Assembly: GCA_020697635.1 (NCBI GenBank)
Contig: JAEHCT010000115.1
Location: forward strand, 1-5,188
DNA from: Candidatus Bathyarchaeota archaeon
Lineage (GTDB): Archaea; Thermoproteota; Bathyarchaeia; TCS64
Length of the DNA: 5,188 nucleotides
Direction: 5' to 3'
Within the stretch, counting starts at the first letter, position 1. Every line of letters starts with the position of its first letter. Both the position numbers and the translations under genes were made by a program. The notes under the pieces are model-generated. The model was not told the DNA's origin, made no database searches, and saw only the letters and a program-made list of their open reading frames with translations. This document shows, one piece after another, positions 1-4,693 of the stretch.

Positions 1-66
1 GATCTGCTCGTCCTCCTGCTTGTGGCGTCGATACTGCTCTTCTTCTATATGAAGAGGAAAGCATAG
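1..66 (+). CDS. C-terminal end of an unidentified membrane-anchored protein (5' truncated)
   Basis: Reading frame 1 is open from the window edge to a TAG at 64-66. It gives 21 residues: a run of about 16 hydrophobic residues (Leu, Val, Ile, Phe, Ala) followed by the short basic tail MKRKA. A hydrophobic helix followed by Lys/Arg at the very C terminus is what a C-terminal membrane anchor with a cytoplasmic basic stop-transfer tail looks like. The function cannot be named because almost all of the gene lies outside the window. It is probably not in the same transcript as the tail genes, since 226 non-coding AT-rich bases with T-runs and promoter-like elements follow it. A chance open frame is possible, but the hydrophobic-plus-basic pattern argues for a real gene end. 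Confidence 0.6.
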   Translation, partial: DLLVLLLVASILLFFYMKRKA

Positions 67-92
67 GGCATCGATGAGGTCGAAAACAGATA

Positions 93-113
93 TTTTTACA
101 CGATACTCTTTTT
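93..113 (+). terminator. Possible oligo-T transcription terminator of the upstream gene
   Basis: Two T5 runs (93-97 and 109-113) lie 27-47 bases after the TAG of the upstream gene. Archaeal RNA polymerases can terminate at such T-rich stretches on the non-template strand without a hairpin, and no strong stem-loop is visible here. The position between a gene end and a new promoter region supports the call, but the runs are short. Confidence 0.3.
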
Positions 114-147
114 AGATGAGTGGAACCGTCTCGCGTCGCTAAATGTA

Positions 148-156
148 TTTAATATA
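148..156 (+). promoter_or_regulatory. Distal TATA-box-like element
   Basis: TTTAATATA lies inside an AT-rich stretch. If it acts as an archaeal TATA box, transcription would start roughly 25 bases downstream, near 175-182. That is inside the dyad at 174-190, and would leave a leader of about 115 bases before the sheath gene. It could be an alternative or regulated promoter for the tail operon. The match is short and the region is AT-rich, so chance occurrence is possible. Confidence 0.25.
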
Positions 157-173
157 TGATCCTTCTAAACAAA

Positions 174-190
174 ATTTGGCACACCCAAAT
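174..190. repeat. 6-bp inverted repeat, possible operator
   Basis: ATTTGG (174-179) and CCAAAT (185-190) are exact reverse complements separated by CACAC. The dyad sits in the non-coding region before the tail operon, about where the distal TATA-like element would place its start site. Such a site could bind a dimeric regulator. The half-sites are only 6 bp, so this is a weak call resting on position and perfect symmetry. Confidence 0.25.
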
Positions 191-250
191 CACATGAAAT
201 TAATTGGTTTTATTGTTAGCTGAGACTCTGGGCCTTGAAACTTCACTAAA

Positions 251-260
251 ATTTAAAATA
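251..260 (+). promoter_or_regulatory. Proximal TATA-box-like promoter of the tail operon
   Basis: ATTTAAAATA, preceded by an A-rich stretch (248-250), lies about 33-42 bases before the TTG start of the sheath gene. With archaeal spacing, transcription would begin near 278-283. The leader would then be only about 10-15 bases and barely include the ribosome binding site. It is the best placed promoter candidate for the operon. It is seen by eye only and no transcript data are available. Confidence 0.4.
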
Positions 261-281
261 CCCATGACCTGACTACATATT

Positions 282-287
282 AGGGGT
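282..287 (+). promoter_or_regulatory. Shine-Dalgarno site supporting the TTG start of the sheath gene
   Basis: AGGGGT ends 5 bases before the TTG at 293. An in-frame TAG at 281-283 closes the frame just upstream. No other start codon lies between that stop and the conserved PGVEV motif. The TTG is therefore the only start that keeps the N-terminal family motif. Confidence 0.5.
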
Positions 288-292
288 TTACA

Positions 293-1636
293 TTGGTAAG
301 AGTAATACCAGGTGTAGAGGTAAACGTCGTAAAGGAGATAATACCACCGCCAGCTTACCCCTCAGGCACCGTCGCCATCATAGGGACGGCCGAGAAGGGA
401 CCCGAGTTGACTCCGGTTCACTTGGGCAGCTGGAGAGAGTTCGCTAACACATTCGGTGCAGGCACAGACTTCACATTGACGCTCAACGCAAAGCAATGCT
501 TCCAGAACGGAGTCTTCGAGGTAGTCGCTACGAGGATCGTCGGCAAGGGCGGAGACTACGCAAAGGCCGCCCTCAAGGACGGAGAGAAGGGCGACGCCGT
601 CGAACTGACTGCAAAGTCTATCGGCGATGCCGGAAACAACGTAAAGTTCCAGGTCGAGGATGGCTCCACCGAGAACACGGTGAGGGTCCTCGTGAGCGAC
701 GGCGTGACCTTCGAGGTCTTCGATGGTCTCGACATGAACGCGAGGTCGGACAAGTACTTGGTCAAGGTGATCAGCGCCCAGTCTCAGCTGGTCGACGCCA
801 AGGCACTTAAGTCCAAGAAACTGCCGGCCAAGGTCGAGGGAGCGCTCAAGGGCGGCAAGCCTCCGGGGGACCCGGATGTATCGTCGTTCGAGGATGCCCT
901 GGAGATGCTGGAGGCCGAGCCCGAGGTCGAGATGGTCTACGCGGCCGAGTCATCTGACCCCAAGGTTCACGCCCTCGTGGAGGCTCACTGCGCCAACATG
1001 AGCGACGAGGCCATGGGAAGGATAGGCATCGGCTGTGTAACGCCCGGAGAGGACATCAAGGACATCATCAAGAGGACGGAGGCCCTCGCCAGCGACAGGT
1101 TCATAATCGTGGCGCCGTACGGCGTCTCGGGAGCCGTCGCGGGGCTCATAGGCAACCTAGACTACTACCAGTCGCCGACCTTCAAGCCTCTAAGAGGCGT
1201 ATCCGAGCTCGAGGCGTCATACACACCCAGCAAACTGAGACAGATGCTGAACGCAGGTATACTACCGCTACGAGCTCAACGCGGCAGAGGCATCATAGTC
1301 GTCAAAGGCATCACCACCAGCAAGGAGCAGATCAGCGTCATCAGGACCACCGACCACGCGGTACGGCTCGTCAAAGCCATCGGAGACCAGTTCATCGGAA
1401 CACTGAACAATGCCACCGGTAGGTCGGCGTTGAAGGAGAAGCTGACAGAGGTACTCCTCCAGATGGAGAAGGAGGGAGCTATCGTCCCCAGCACGGACGG
1501 CACAGAGCCGGCGTTCATTGTGGACGTTTACAGCTCCCAGCTAGACTTTGCACAGGGCATCGTGCGTGTAGACATGGCTGTACGACCGGTACGGGCCATC
1601 GACTTCATCTACGCGACGGTGACCGTGCAGGCGTAG
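293..1636 (+). CDS. Contractile tail sheath protein
   Basis: This 447-residue protein is the sheath subunit that polymerises around the tail tube and contracts to drive the tube through the target envelope. What I see: the N-terminal PGVEV motif (about residues 6-10) followed by a strand and AIIGTAEKGP, typical of sheaths; the AKSIGDAGNNV segment (about 107-117), matching the family pattern A-K-x-x-G-x-x-G-N; the core stretch VAPYGVSGAVAG and DYYQSP (about 273-296); VVKGITTS (336-343); then RTTDHAV (351-357), FIGTLNN (367-373) and a C-terminal PVRAIDFIYATVTV strand. The last elements form the conserved C-terminal sheath domain (families Phage_sheath_1 and its C-terminal companion, from memory, no search run). 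The start is TTG, fixed by an upstream in-frame stop and a Shine-Dalgarno site. It is the first gene of the tail operon, with the tube gene 12 bases downstream. Length is normal for compact phage or tailocin sheaths. Confidence 0.95.
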   Translation: MVRVIPGVEVNVVKEIIPPPAYPSGTVAIIGTAEKGPELTPVHLGSWREFANTFGAGTDFTLTLNAKQCFQNGVFEVVATRIVGKGGDYAKAALKDGEKGDAVELTAKSIGDAGNNVKFQVEDGSTENTVRVLVSDGVTFEVFDGLDMNARSDKYLVKVISAQSQLVDAKALKSKKLPAKVEGALKGGKPPGDPDVSSFEDALEMLEAEPEVEMVYAAESSDPKVHALVEAHCANMSDEAMGRIGIGCVTPGEDIKDIIKRTEALASDRFIIVAPYGVSGAVAGLIGNLDYYQSPTFKPLRGVSELEASYTPSKLRQMLNAGILPLRAQRGRGIIVVKGITTSKEQISVIRTTDHAVRLVKAIGDQFIGTLNNATGRSALKEKLTEVLLQMEKEGAIVPSTDGTEPAFIVDVYSSQLDFAQGIVRVDMAVRPVRAIDFIYATVTVQA

Positions 1637-1640
1637 GAGG
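1635..1640 (+). promoter_or_regulatory. Strong Shine-Dalgarno site of the tube gene
   Basis: AGGAGG overlaps the sheath stop codon (TAG 1634-1636) and ends 8 bases before the ATG at 1649. It separates that start from the ATG at 1643, which is followed at once by TAG and cannot be used. It is the best ribosome binding site in the window, consistent with high output of a structural subunit. Confidence 0.7.
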
Positions 1641-1648
1641 CGATGTAG

Positions 1649-2041
1649 ATGTCACTAATGTTAGTGTCAGCGGCGAAGAGCACGGTAACCATCGACGGAG
1701 AAGTCGTGGACGGGATACAGAGCATAGACTTTAAGGTACGGAGAAGGCAGGCCGACGTGGAGAGCATTGGCTGGGACGAGCGCATCGGCGTCGAGTCGGG
1801 CCAGATCGTCGTCACGGGCACCCTGAGGGTCAGCAGCATGTACAAGTATCTAGACGAGCTGCTGTACATGCCTGTCCCGATCAGCTTCAACATGGTGGCT
1901 GAGCTCAACAAGGGCGACGAGCTGATCAAGAAGATCACGTTCGACGAGTGCTACCTCGACGACAAGAGCTTCGAGATGACGGCCAACGGCGTGGGTTTAA
2001 CCGTATACAACTTCACCGCTACACGAGTGAGAGAGGAGTAA
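1649..2041 (+). CDS. Tail tube protein
   Basis: This 130-residue protein most likely forms the inner tube inside the sheath. Sequence support: a small, beta-rich protein with TVTIDGEVVDGIQSIDFKV (12-30), then RRRQADVESIGWDERIG (31-47), a Gly-rich strand GQIVVTGTLRV (51-61), and a C-terminal region ending in strand-like LTVYNFTATRV. The pattern of an N-terminal hairpin (G-x-x-x-x-G-I-x-S-I), a charged loop and a V-x-G-T-L strand is that of XkdM-like and related myophage tube proteins. Position is strong support: tube directly follows sheath in most contractile tail clusters, and the chaperone genes come next. ATG at 1649 is chosen for its AGGAGG; a second in-frame ATG at 1658 is possible. No signal peptide or membrane segment is visible. 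The exact tube family is less certain than the role. Confidence 0.82.
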   Translation: MSLMLVSAAKSTVTIDGEVVDGIQSIDFKVRRRQADVESIGWDERIGVESGQIVVTGTLRVSSMYKYLDELLYMPVPISFNMVAELNKGDELIKKITFDECYLDDKSFEMTANGVGLTVYNFTATRVREE

Positions 2042-2062
2042 GGGCGAGGTCATAGATAAGGC

Positions 2063-2431
2063 ATGAGCGGCGCTAGAAGGCTCTCGAAGGAGGACATCCT
2101 GAAGGGCAAGGAGAGGCATGAGCCCATCTTCGTCGACGACTACGACGCGGAGGTGGTCATCAGGCCCCTCACAGACGGGGAGCTCACGGAGATATTCAAT
2201 CTCATCGGCAGCGTCCCCCTGAACCCTGACGGGTCGCCGGACATCACCAAGATGGACGTCAACAAGAACTTCGAGGCGCTGCGGCTGGCGACCTCCCAGG
2301 GCATGGTGGATCCCAAGCTGACGCTTGAGGAGGTCGGGGACATGAAGTTCGGTGTACCGGAGTACATCGGCACCAAGGTCCTCGAGCTCAGCGGCGTCAC
2401 CAGCCCGGAGGACGCTAAAAAAAAAGCCTAG
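2063..2431 (+). CDS. Tail assembly chaperone, short product (gpG-like)
   Basis: This 122-residue soluble acidic protein begins MSGARRLSKEDILKGKE, as XkdN-like tail assembly chaperones do. It continues with DAEVVIRPLTDGELTEI (about 29-45), then PKLTLEEVGDMKFGVPEYI and VLELSGVTSPEDA near the end (about 84-118). This layout matches phage chaperones of the TAC/XkdN type (family from memory). These bind the tape measure protein and help recruit tube subunits during tail assembly; they are not part of the finished tail. The gene ends at TAG 2429-2431, one sense codon after an A9 run, as expected for the short form of a frameshift pair. It lies 21 bases after the tube gene and before the tape measure, the canonical place. 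Its Shine-Dalgarno is weak: GAGGT at 2046-2050 is 12 bases from the ATG. The stretch NPDGSPDITKMDVNKN (about 53-68) may be a flexible loop. Confidence 0.85.
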   Translation: MSGARRLSKEDILKGKERHEPIFVDDYDAEVVIRPLTDGELTEIFNLIGSVPLNPDGSPDITKMDVNKNFEALRLATSQGMVDPKLTLEEVGDMKFGVPEYIGTKVLELSGVTSPEDAKKKA

Positions 2432-2634
2432 AGATCGAGGGGCTCGTGAGGAGCCCGGAGGGTCTTGAACTGGCCACTCTATGTCTTGACTACGGCTACA
2501 AGCTGGCCCCCCACCCGGGGGACCTCACCCGAGACCAGATCAATTTCCTTATTTTTTCACTTTCACATAGGTTGAAGCAGGTTGGCTACCAGAGGCCGGC
2601 CGATGAAGGGGTTACGAGGATAATATTCGAGTGA
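2063..2634 (+). CDS. Tail assembly chaperone, -1 frameshift fusion product (gpGT-like)
   Basis: A one-base backward slip on the A9 run joins the chaperone frame to the next open frame. A slip on 2419-2425 keeps residues 1-121 and continues at AGC 2425-2427, giving a 190-residue protein: 121 residues plus a 69-residue extension ending at TGA 2632-2634. In lambda and many other tailed phages, gpG and the frameshift product gpGT are both needed at a set ratio. The G part coats the tape measure and the T extension binds tube subunits. Here the -1 frame is closed by TAA at 2416-2418 directly before the A-run and is open after it, so the run is the only place a -1 slip can join the two frames. Alternatives: transcriptional slippage adding one A, separate initiation at GTG 2446, or a homopolymer sequencing error (A10 would fuse the frames permanently). 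Confidence 0.72.
2407..2411 (+). promoter_or_regulatory. Internal Shine-Dalgarno-like element upstream of the slippery run
   Basis: GGAGG lies inside the chaperone coding sequence, 7 bases before the heptamer at 2419-2425. In E. coli dnaX, an internal Shine-Dalgarno about 10 bases upstream of the slippery site pairs with 16S rRNA and stimulates -1 frameshifting. Here the spacing is similar but somewhat shorter. Gly/Glu-rich coding in this GC-rich window makes GGAGG common, so the function is inferred. Confidence 0.4.
2417..2425 (+). promoter_or_regulatory. A9 slippery sequence for -1 frameshifting
   Basis: Nine consecutive A bases are read in frame as AAA AAA AAA (three Lys) between GCT and GCC-TAG. 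The heptamer A AAA AAA at 2419-2425 fits the X XXY YYZ rule, allowing both tRNA-Lys to re-pair one base back. The stop codon of the 0 frame follows one codon later. Such long A-runs are otherwise absent from the GC-rich coding part of this window, where Lys is mostly AAG. A related A-rich heptamer supports -1 frameshifting in the Sulfolobus alpha-fucosidase gene, so archaeal ribosomes can use this signal. Confidence 0.75.
2419..2634 (+). CDS. T-like extension frame of the chaperone (no good independent start)
   Basis: This open frame is in -1 phase to the chaperone. It reads SLEIEGLVRSPEGLELATL, then a stretch of predicted helical character including LTRDQINFLIFSLSHRLKQV. The first possible start is GTG at 2446, which would give 62 residues. 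GAGGGG at 2437-2442 lies only 3 bases before it, too close for a good Shine-Dalgarno. The frame begins within the A-run and fills the space up to the tape-measure gene, with 4 bases between. This fits translation mainly as part of the fusion. It would be easy to list as a separate small hypothetical gene, which is probably wrong. Confidence 0.65.
   Translation, partial: KKSLEIEGLVRSPEGLELATLCLDYGYKLAPHPGDLTRDQINFLIFSLSHRLKQVGYQRPADEGVTRIIFE
2440..2456 (+). promoter_or_regulatory. Stem-loop downstream of the slippery run
   Basis: GGGCTC (2440-2445) and GAGCCC (2451-2456) pair perfectly around the loop GTGAG. It is a compact GC-rich hairpin that starts 14 bases after the slippery heptamer. Downstream hairpins stimulate -1 frameshifting by stalling the ribosome, but usual spacers are about 5-9 bases, so this one is far. 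A competing 4-bp hairpin (CGAG 2436-2439 with CTCG 2443-2446) lies closer. Either could contribute, or the symmetry may be chance. Confidence 0.4.
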
Positions 2635-2638
2635 TGCG

Positions 2639-4693
2639 GTGGCTGCGTTGACGGGCGTCGAGAACCTTGTGAAACGGATGTACTCCATGAGCGAGGCCAG
2701 CCCGGTGAACGCCGCCCTTGAGAAACAGGCACAGTCGGTGCTCGCCCTCCACAGGGATGGTTTAGGGGCCTACAGGTACGGCTTCCTCACCCTCGTCGAG
2801 AGGGTGATCACCACCCTCCGGAGGATGAGCACACTCCAAGTCGCTTCCTTCGCCGAGGAGCCTGTCCTGCCGGCGATCCCTTCCGAGGGGGCGGAGATCA
2901 GTCGGGTGGCGACCCGTATGGCTCCAGTCCCTGAGCCTATAAGCGTAAGGTTGACTCGGGAGACCCCCTCGATAGGCGTCGTCATAAGGCGGATGATCAG
3001 GCGGCTGCGGGGTCGCAGGGAGCCGGTGGATCAGCCATCGCCTCCGCTGGAGAAGATGAAGGTAGTCGAGGAGGTCGTCACGGAGGAGGGCAGGCCGCGG
3101 CGGATCCCACCTAGGCCGAAGGAGATCGTCTCTATTCCTGATATCAAGGAACGCGTGGTGGCGAAGGTGCCTCCGCTGTTCACTCATCCCACGGAGCCTG
3201 AGAAGCCTGAACGTCTCTTATCGAGATATCCAGTAGACTTGAAGCCAAAAGAAATCGTTCCACCGAAGTTAGAGAGACCTGCTCCGAAGATCCCTCTGGT
3301 GAGGCTCCCAGAGGAGCCGTGGAGGCCCACCGCTAAGGTGGCCCGGGTCTCAGAGATGGGTAAACGCGTCTCCGTGATGGCTGCGGCAAGGCAGGCGGCG
3401 CCGCCGGTGCAGCTTCAGACGAGCGTCGTGGAGACCATGGTGGAGACGAAGGCCACGGTCAGAGATACCATCGTGGACAGGGTGGAGGGAGGAAAGCGTC
3501 GAGTCGCGCCTATCAAGTGGAGCCCCGTGGTCATCGAGGCCATAGGGATGCCCAGCGCGGTGAGGGAGGAGCCGAAGGCTCCGTCTCCCGGCGTCCCCGC
3601 GCCCATCCGTGCGCTCGTCGGGTTCCCCAAGGTCGCCGAGACCGTGGAGCCCACCGACTCGGTGCTAGAGAGAGAGACCGAGAGCAGGGCCGCGCAGGTG
3701 GCTTCACAGATGAGCCAGATGTCCAAAGGGGTGGCCGAACGGGTGGCCCAGGTATACCGTAGAGGCGTCATCGAGAAGCTGCCCCCGGCTGAGAGGCTCA
3801 AGGGGGACGCCGTCTCGCAGGCACCGGTCCTCGACGAGGAGAAGACGAGGAGAGTGGCCGCCATGGCCGCGACCCTGCAGAAAGCCGAGGCGCTGGAGGG
3901 GGTGCAGAAGGAGAAGGCGCGAGAGCTGCGTCGCCTCCCAGCCATGCTTGAGCTCACCCTGGCGGGTGCGCAGGTCGCGGCCGCGTCGAGAGAGGCAGGC
4001 ACAACCTTCTCAGAGGCCTTGAGGAAGATGACCGACTCGGTTCCCCAGATGGCGGCGGCTGGAGCCCGTGCGACGGGTCTGGCACCCGCAACCAAGATCC
4101 CGGGGGTCCCAGACTCGATGGTTTCATTGGATCATATAAAGGGCATCGGGGCGGCGATGGATCACGCAGGGTCTGCAGTATCTGAATCCCTCACAAACAT
4201 GGTCGTAGACCTAAAGGACGGTTTGGTGGGGGATGGTCTGCTGGGTAAAGGTCTAGACGGTTTGGTGGGGGATGGTCTGCTGGGCAAGGGTCCAGACGAG
4301 TTGACGAAGGCTGGGCTTCTGACCAAGGGTCTAGACAGGTTGATGGAGGATGGTCTGCTGACCAAGGGTCTAGACGGGTTGGTGAAGAATAAGCTGCTTG
4401 GCTCGCTCGATGGGCTAATAGGCGACCGCGTTCTGGAGAGGGTGCCTCTTGAAGGCGTGCCCCCCGTCCCCGGTATGAAGCTCCAAGAGGTTCTCCCAGC
4501 ATTGAAGAGGCAGGCGGCGAAGCAGCCGTCGGCGCCGCGGAAGGTCGAGGCGCGTCCAAGGCCCTCGTACGAGAGGCCCAAGCCGATAGAGGTAAAGCTT
4601 GAAACCAGCTTAGATGACATTGATCTCAAGGAGCTGGAGAGAAGGTTGGCGCGCATCCTCAAGGACGAGGCGCGCAGGTATGGTGTCTACTGA
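2639..4693 (+). CDS. Putative tail tape measure protein
   Basis: This is the longest gene, 684 residues. The call rests on position (right after G/GT chaperone genes, before a baseplate-type gene) and on length and composition, not on a recognised domain. Tape measures are extended proteins that fill the tube and fix its length. Regions: an N-terminal helical part (about 1-75); a Pro/Lys/Glu/Arg-rich, probably extended middle (about 133-256) with repeated motifs such as PKEIV; an Ala/Gln/Met-rich helical part (about 345-490); six 13-residue tandem repeats (527-603); and a C-terminal basic/Pro linker ending in a charged helix, LKELERRLARIL. No clear transmembrane helix is seen, unlike many tape measures. 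The start is uncertain. GTG 2639 has no good Shine-Dalgarno, while TTG 2648 (3 codons on) has GGTGG 5 bases upstream. Its stop overlaps the next ATG (TGATG), suggesting coupled translation. Confidence 0.7.
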   Translation: MAALTGVENLVKRMYSMSEASPVNAALEKQAQSVLALHRDGLGAYRYGFLTLVERVITTLRRMSTLQVASFAEEPVLPAIPSEGAEISRVATRMAPVPEPISVRLTRETPSIGVVIRRMIRRLRGRREPVDQPSPPLEKMKVVEEVVTEEGRPRRIPPRPKEIVSIPDIKERVVAKVPPLFTHPTEPEKPERLLSRYPVDLKPKEIVPPKLERPAPKIPLVRLPEEPWRPTAKVARVSEMGKRVSVMAAARQAAPPVQLQTSVVETMVETKATVRDTIVDRVEGGKRRVAPIKWSPVVIEAIGMPSAVREEPKAPSPGVPAPIRALVGFPKVAETVEPTDSVLERETESRAAQVASQMSQMSKGVAERVAQVYRRGVIEKLPPAERLKGDAVSQAPVLDEEKTRRVAAMAATLQKAEALEGVQKEKARELRRLPAMLELTLAGAQVAAASREAGTTFSEALRKMTDSVPQMAAAGARATGLAPATKIPGVPDSMVSLDHIKGIGAAMDHAGSAVSESLTNMVVDLKDGLVGDGLLGKGLDGLVGDGLLGKGPDELTKAGLLTKGLDRLMEDGLLTKGLDGLVKNKLLGSLDGLIGDRVLERVPLEGVPPVPGMKLQEVLPALKRQAAKQPSAPRKVEARPRPSYERPKPIEVKLETSLDDIDLKELERRLARILKDEARRYGVY
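4217..4447 (+). repeat. Six tandem 39-bp (13-residue) repeats in the tape-measure gene
   Basis: Units start at 4217, 4256, 4295, 4334, 4373 and 4409; the fifth is one codon short (36 bp). The protein consensus is about DGLVxDGLLxKGL, covering residues 527-603. Units 1 and 2 differ at only 3 of 39 bases, all silent or nearly so (one gives Leu to Pro), pointing to a recent duplication. Later units are more diverged. The palindrome GTCTAGAC recurs at unit boundaries (4251, 4329, 4368), with a one-base variant at 4290. Each unit has a hydrophobic Leu/Val pattern with Gly and Asp, suggesting amphipathic helical turns. Confidence 0.92.

Noticed and set aside
74..142. Small open frames in the upstream region (ATG at 74, 14 codons; ATG at 116, 8 codons)
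   Set aside because: They are too short, lack ribosome binding sites, and overlap the AT-rich T-run and promoter region.
496..810. + strand overlapping frame in the sheath gene (104 codons, Arg/Gly-rich)
   Set aside because: It is an out-of-frame shadow of the clearly conserved sheath sequence with an Arg-rich composition typical of GC-rich frame shifts.
2446..2528. Possible pseudoknot: hairpin loop GTGAG (2446-2450) complementary to CTCAC (2524-2528)
   Set aside because: A 5-base match about 70 bases away is expected often by chance, and the spacing is poor for a frameshift pseudoknot.
2552..2557. T6 run in the T-like extension as an intra-operon terminator
   Set aside because: A single short T-run inside coding sequence, encoding part of a hydrophobic helix, is not enough to call termination before the tape-measure gene.
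3415..4095. Long open frame on the - strand (226 codons)
   Set aside because: It lies wholly inside the tape-measure gene, is Ser/Ala/Thr-rich as expected from reading GC-rich coding DNA in reverse, and shows no domain motif or ribosome binding site in an operon context.
4162..4662. Open frame on the - strand with repeated SRPLPSRPSPTKP-like units
   Set aside because: Its repeats are just the antisense image of the 39-bp tape-measure repeats; the sense frame has the better protein and context.
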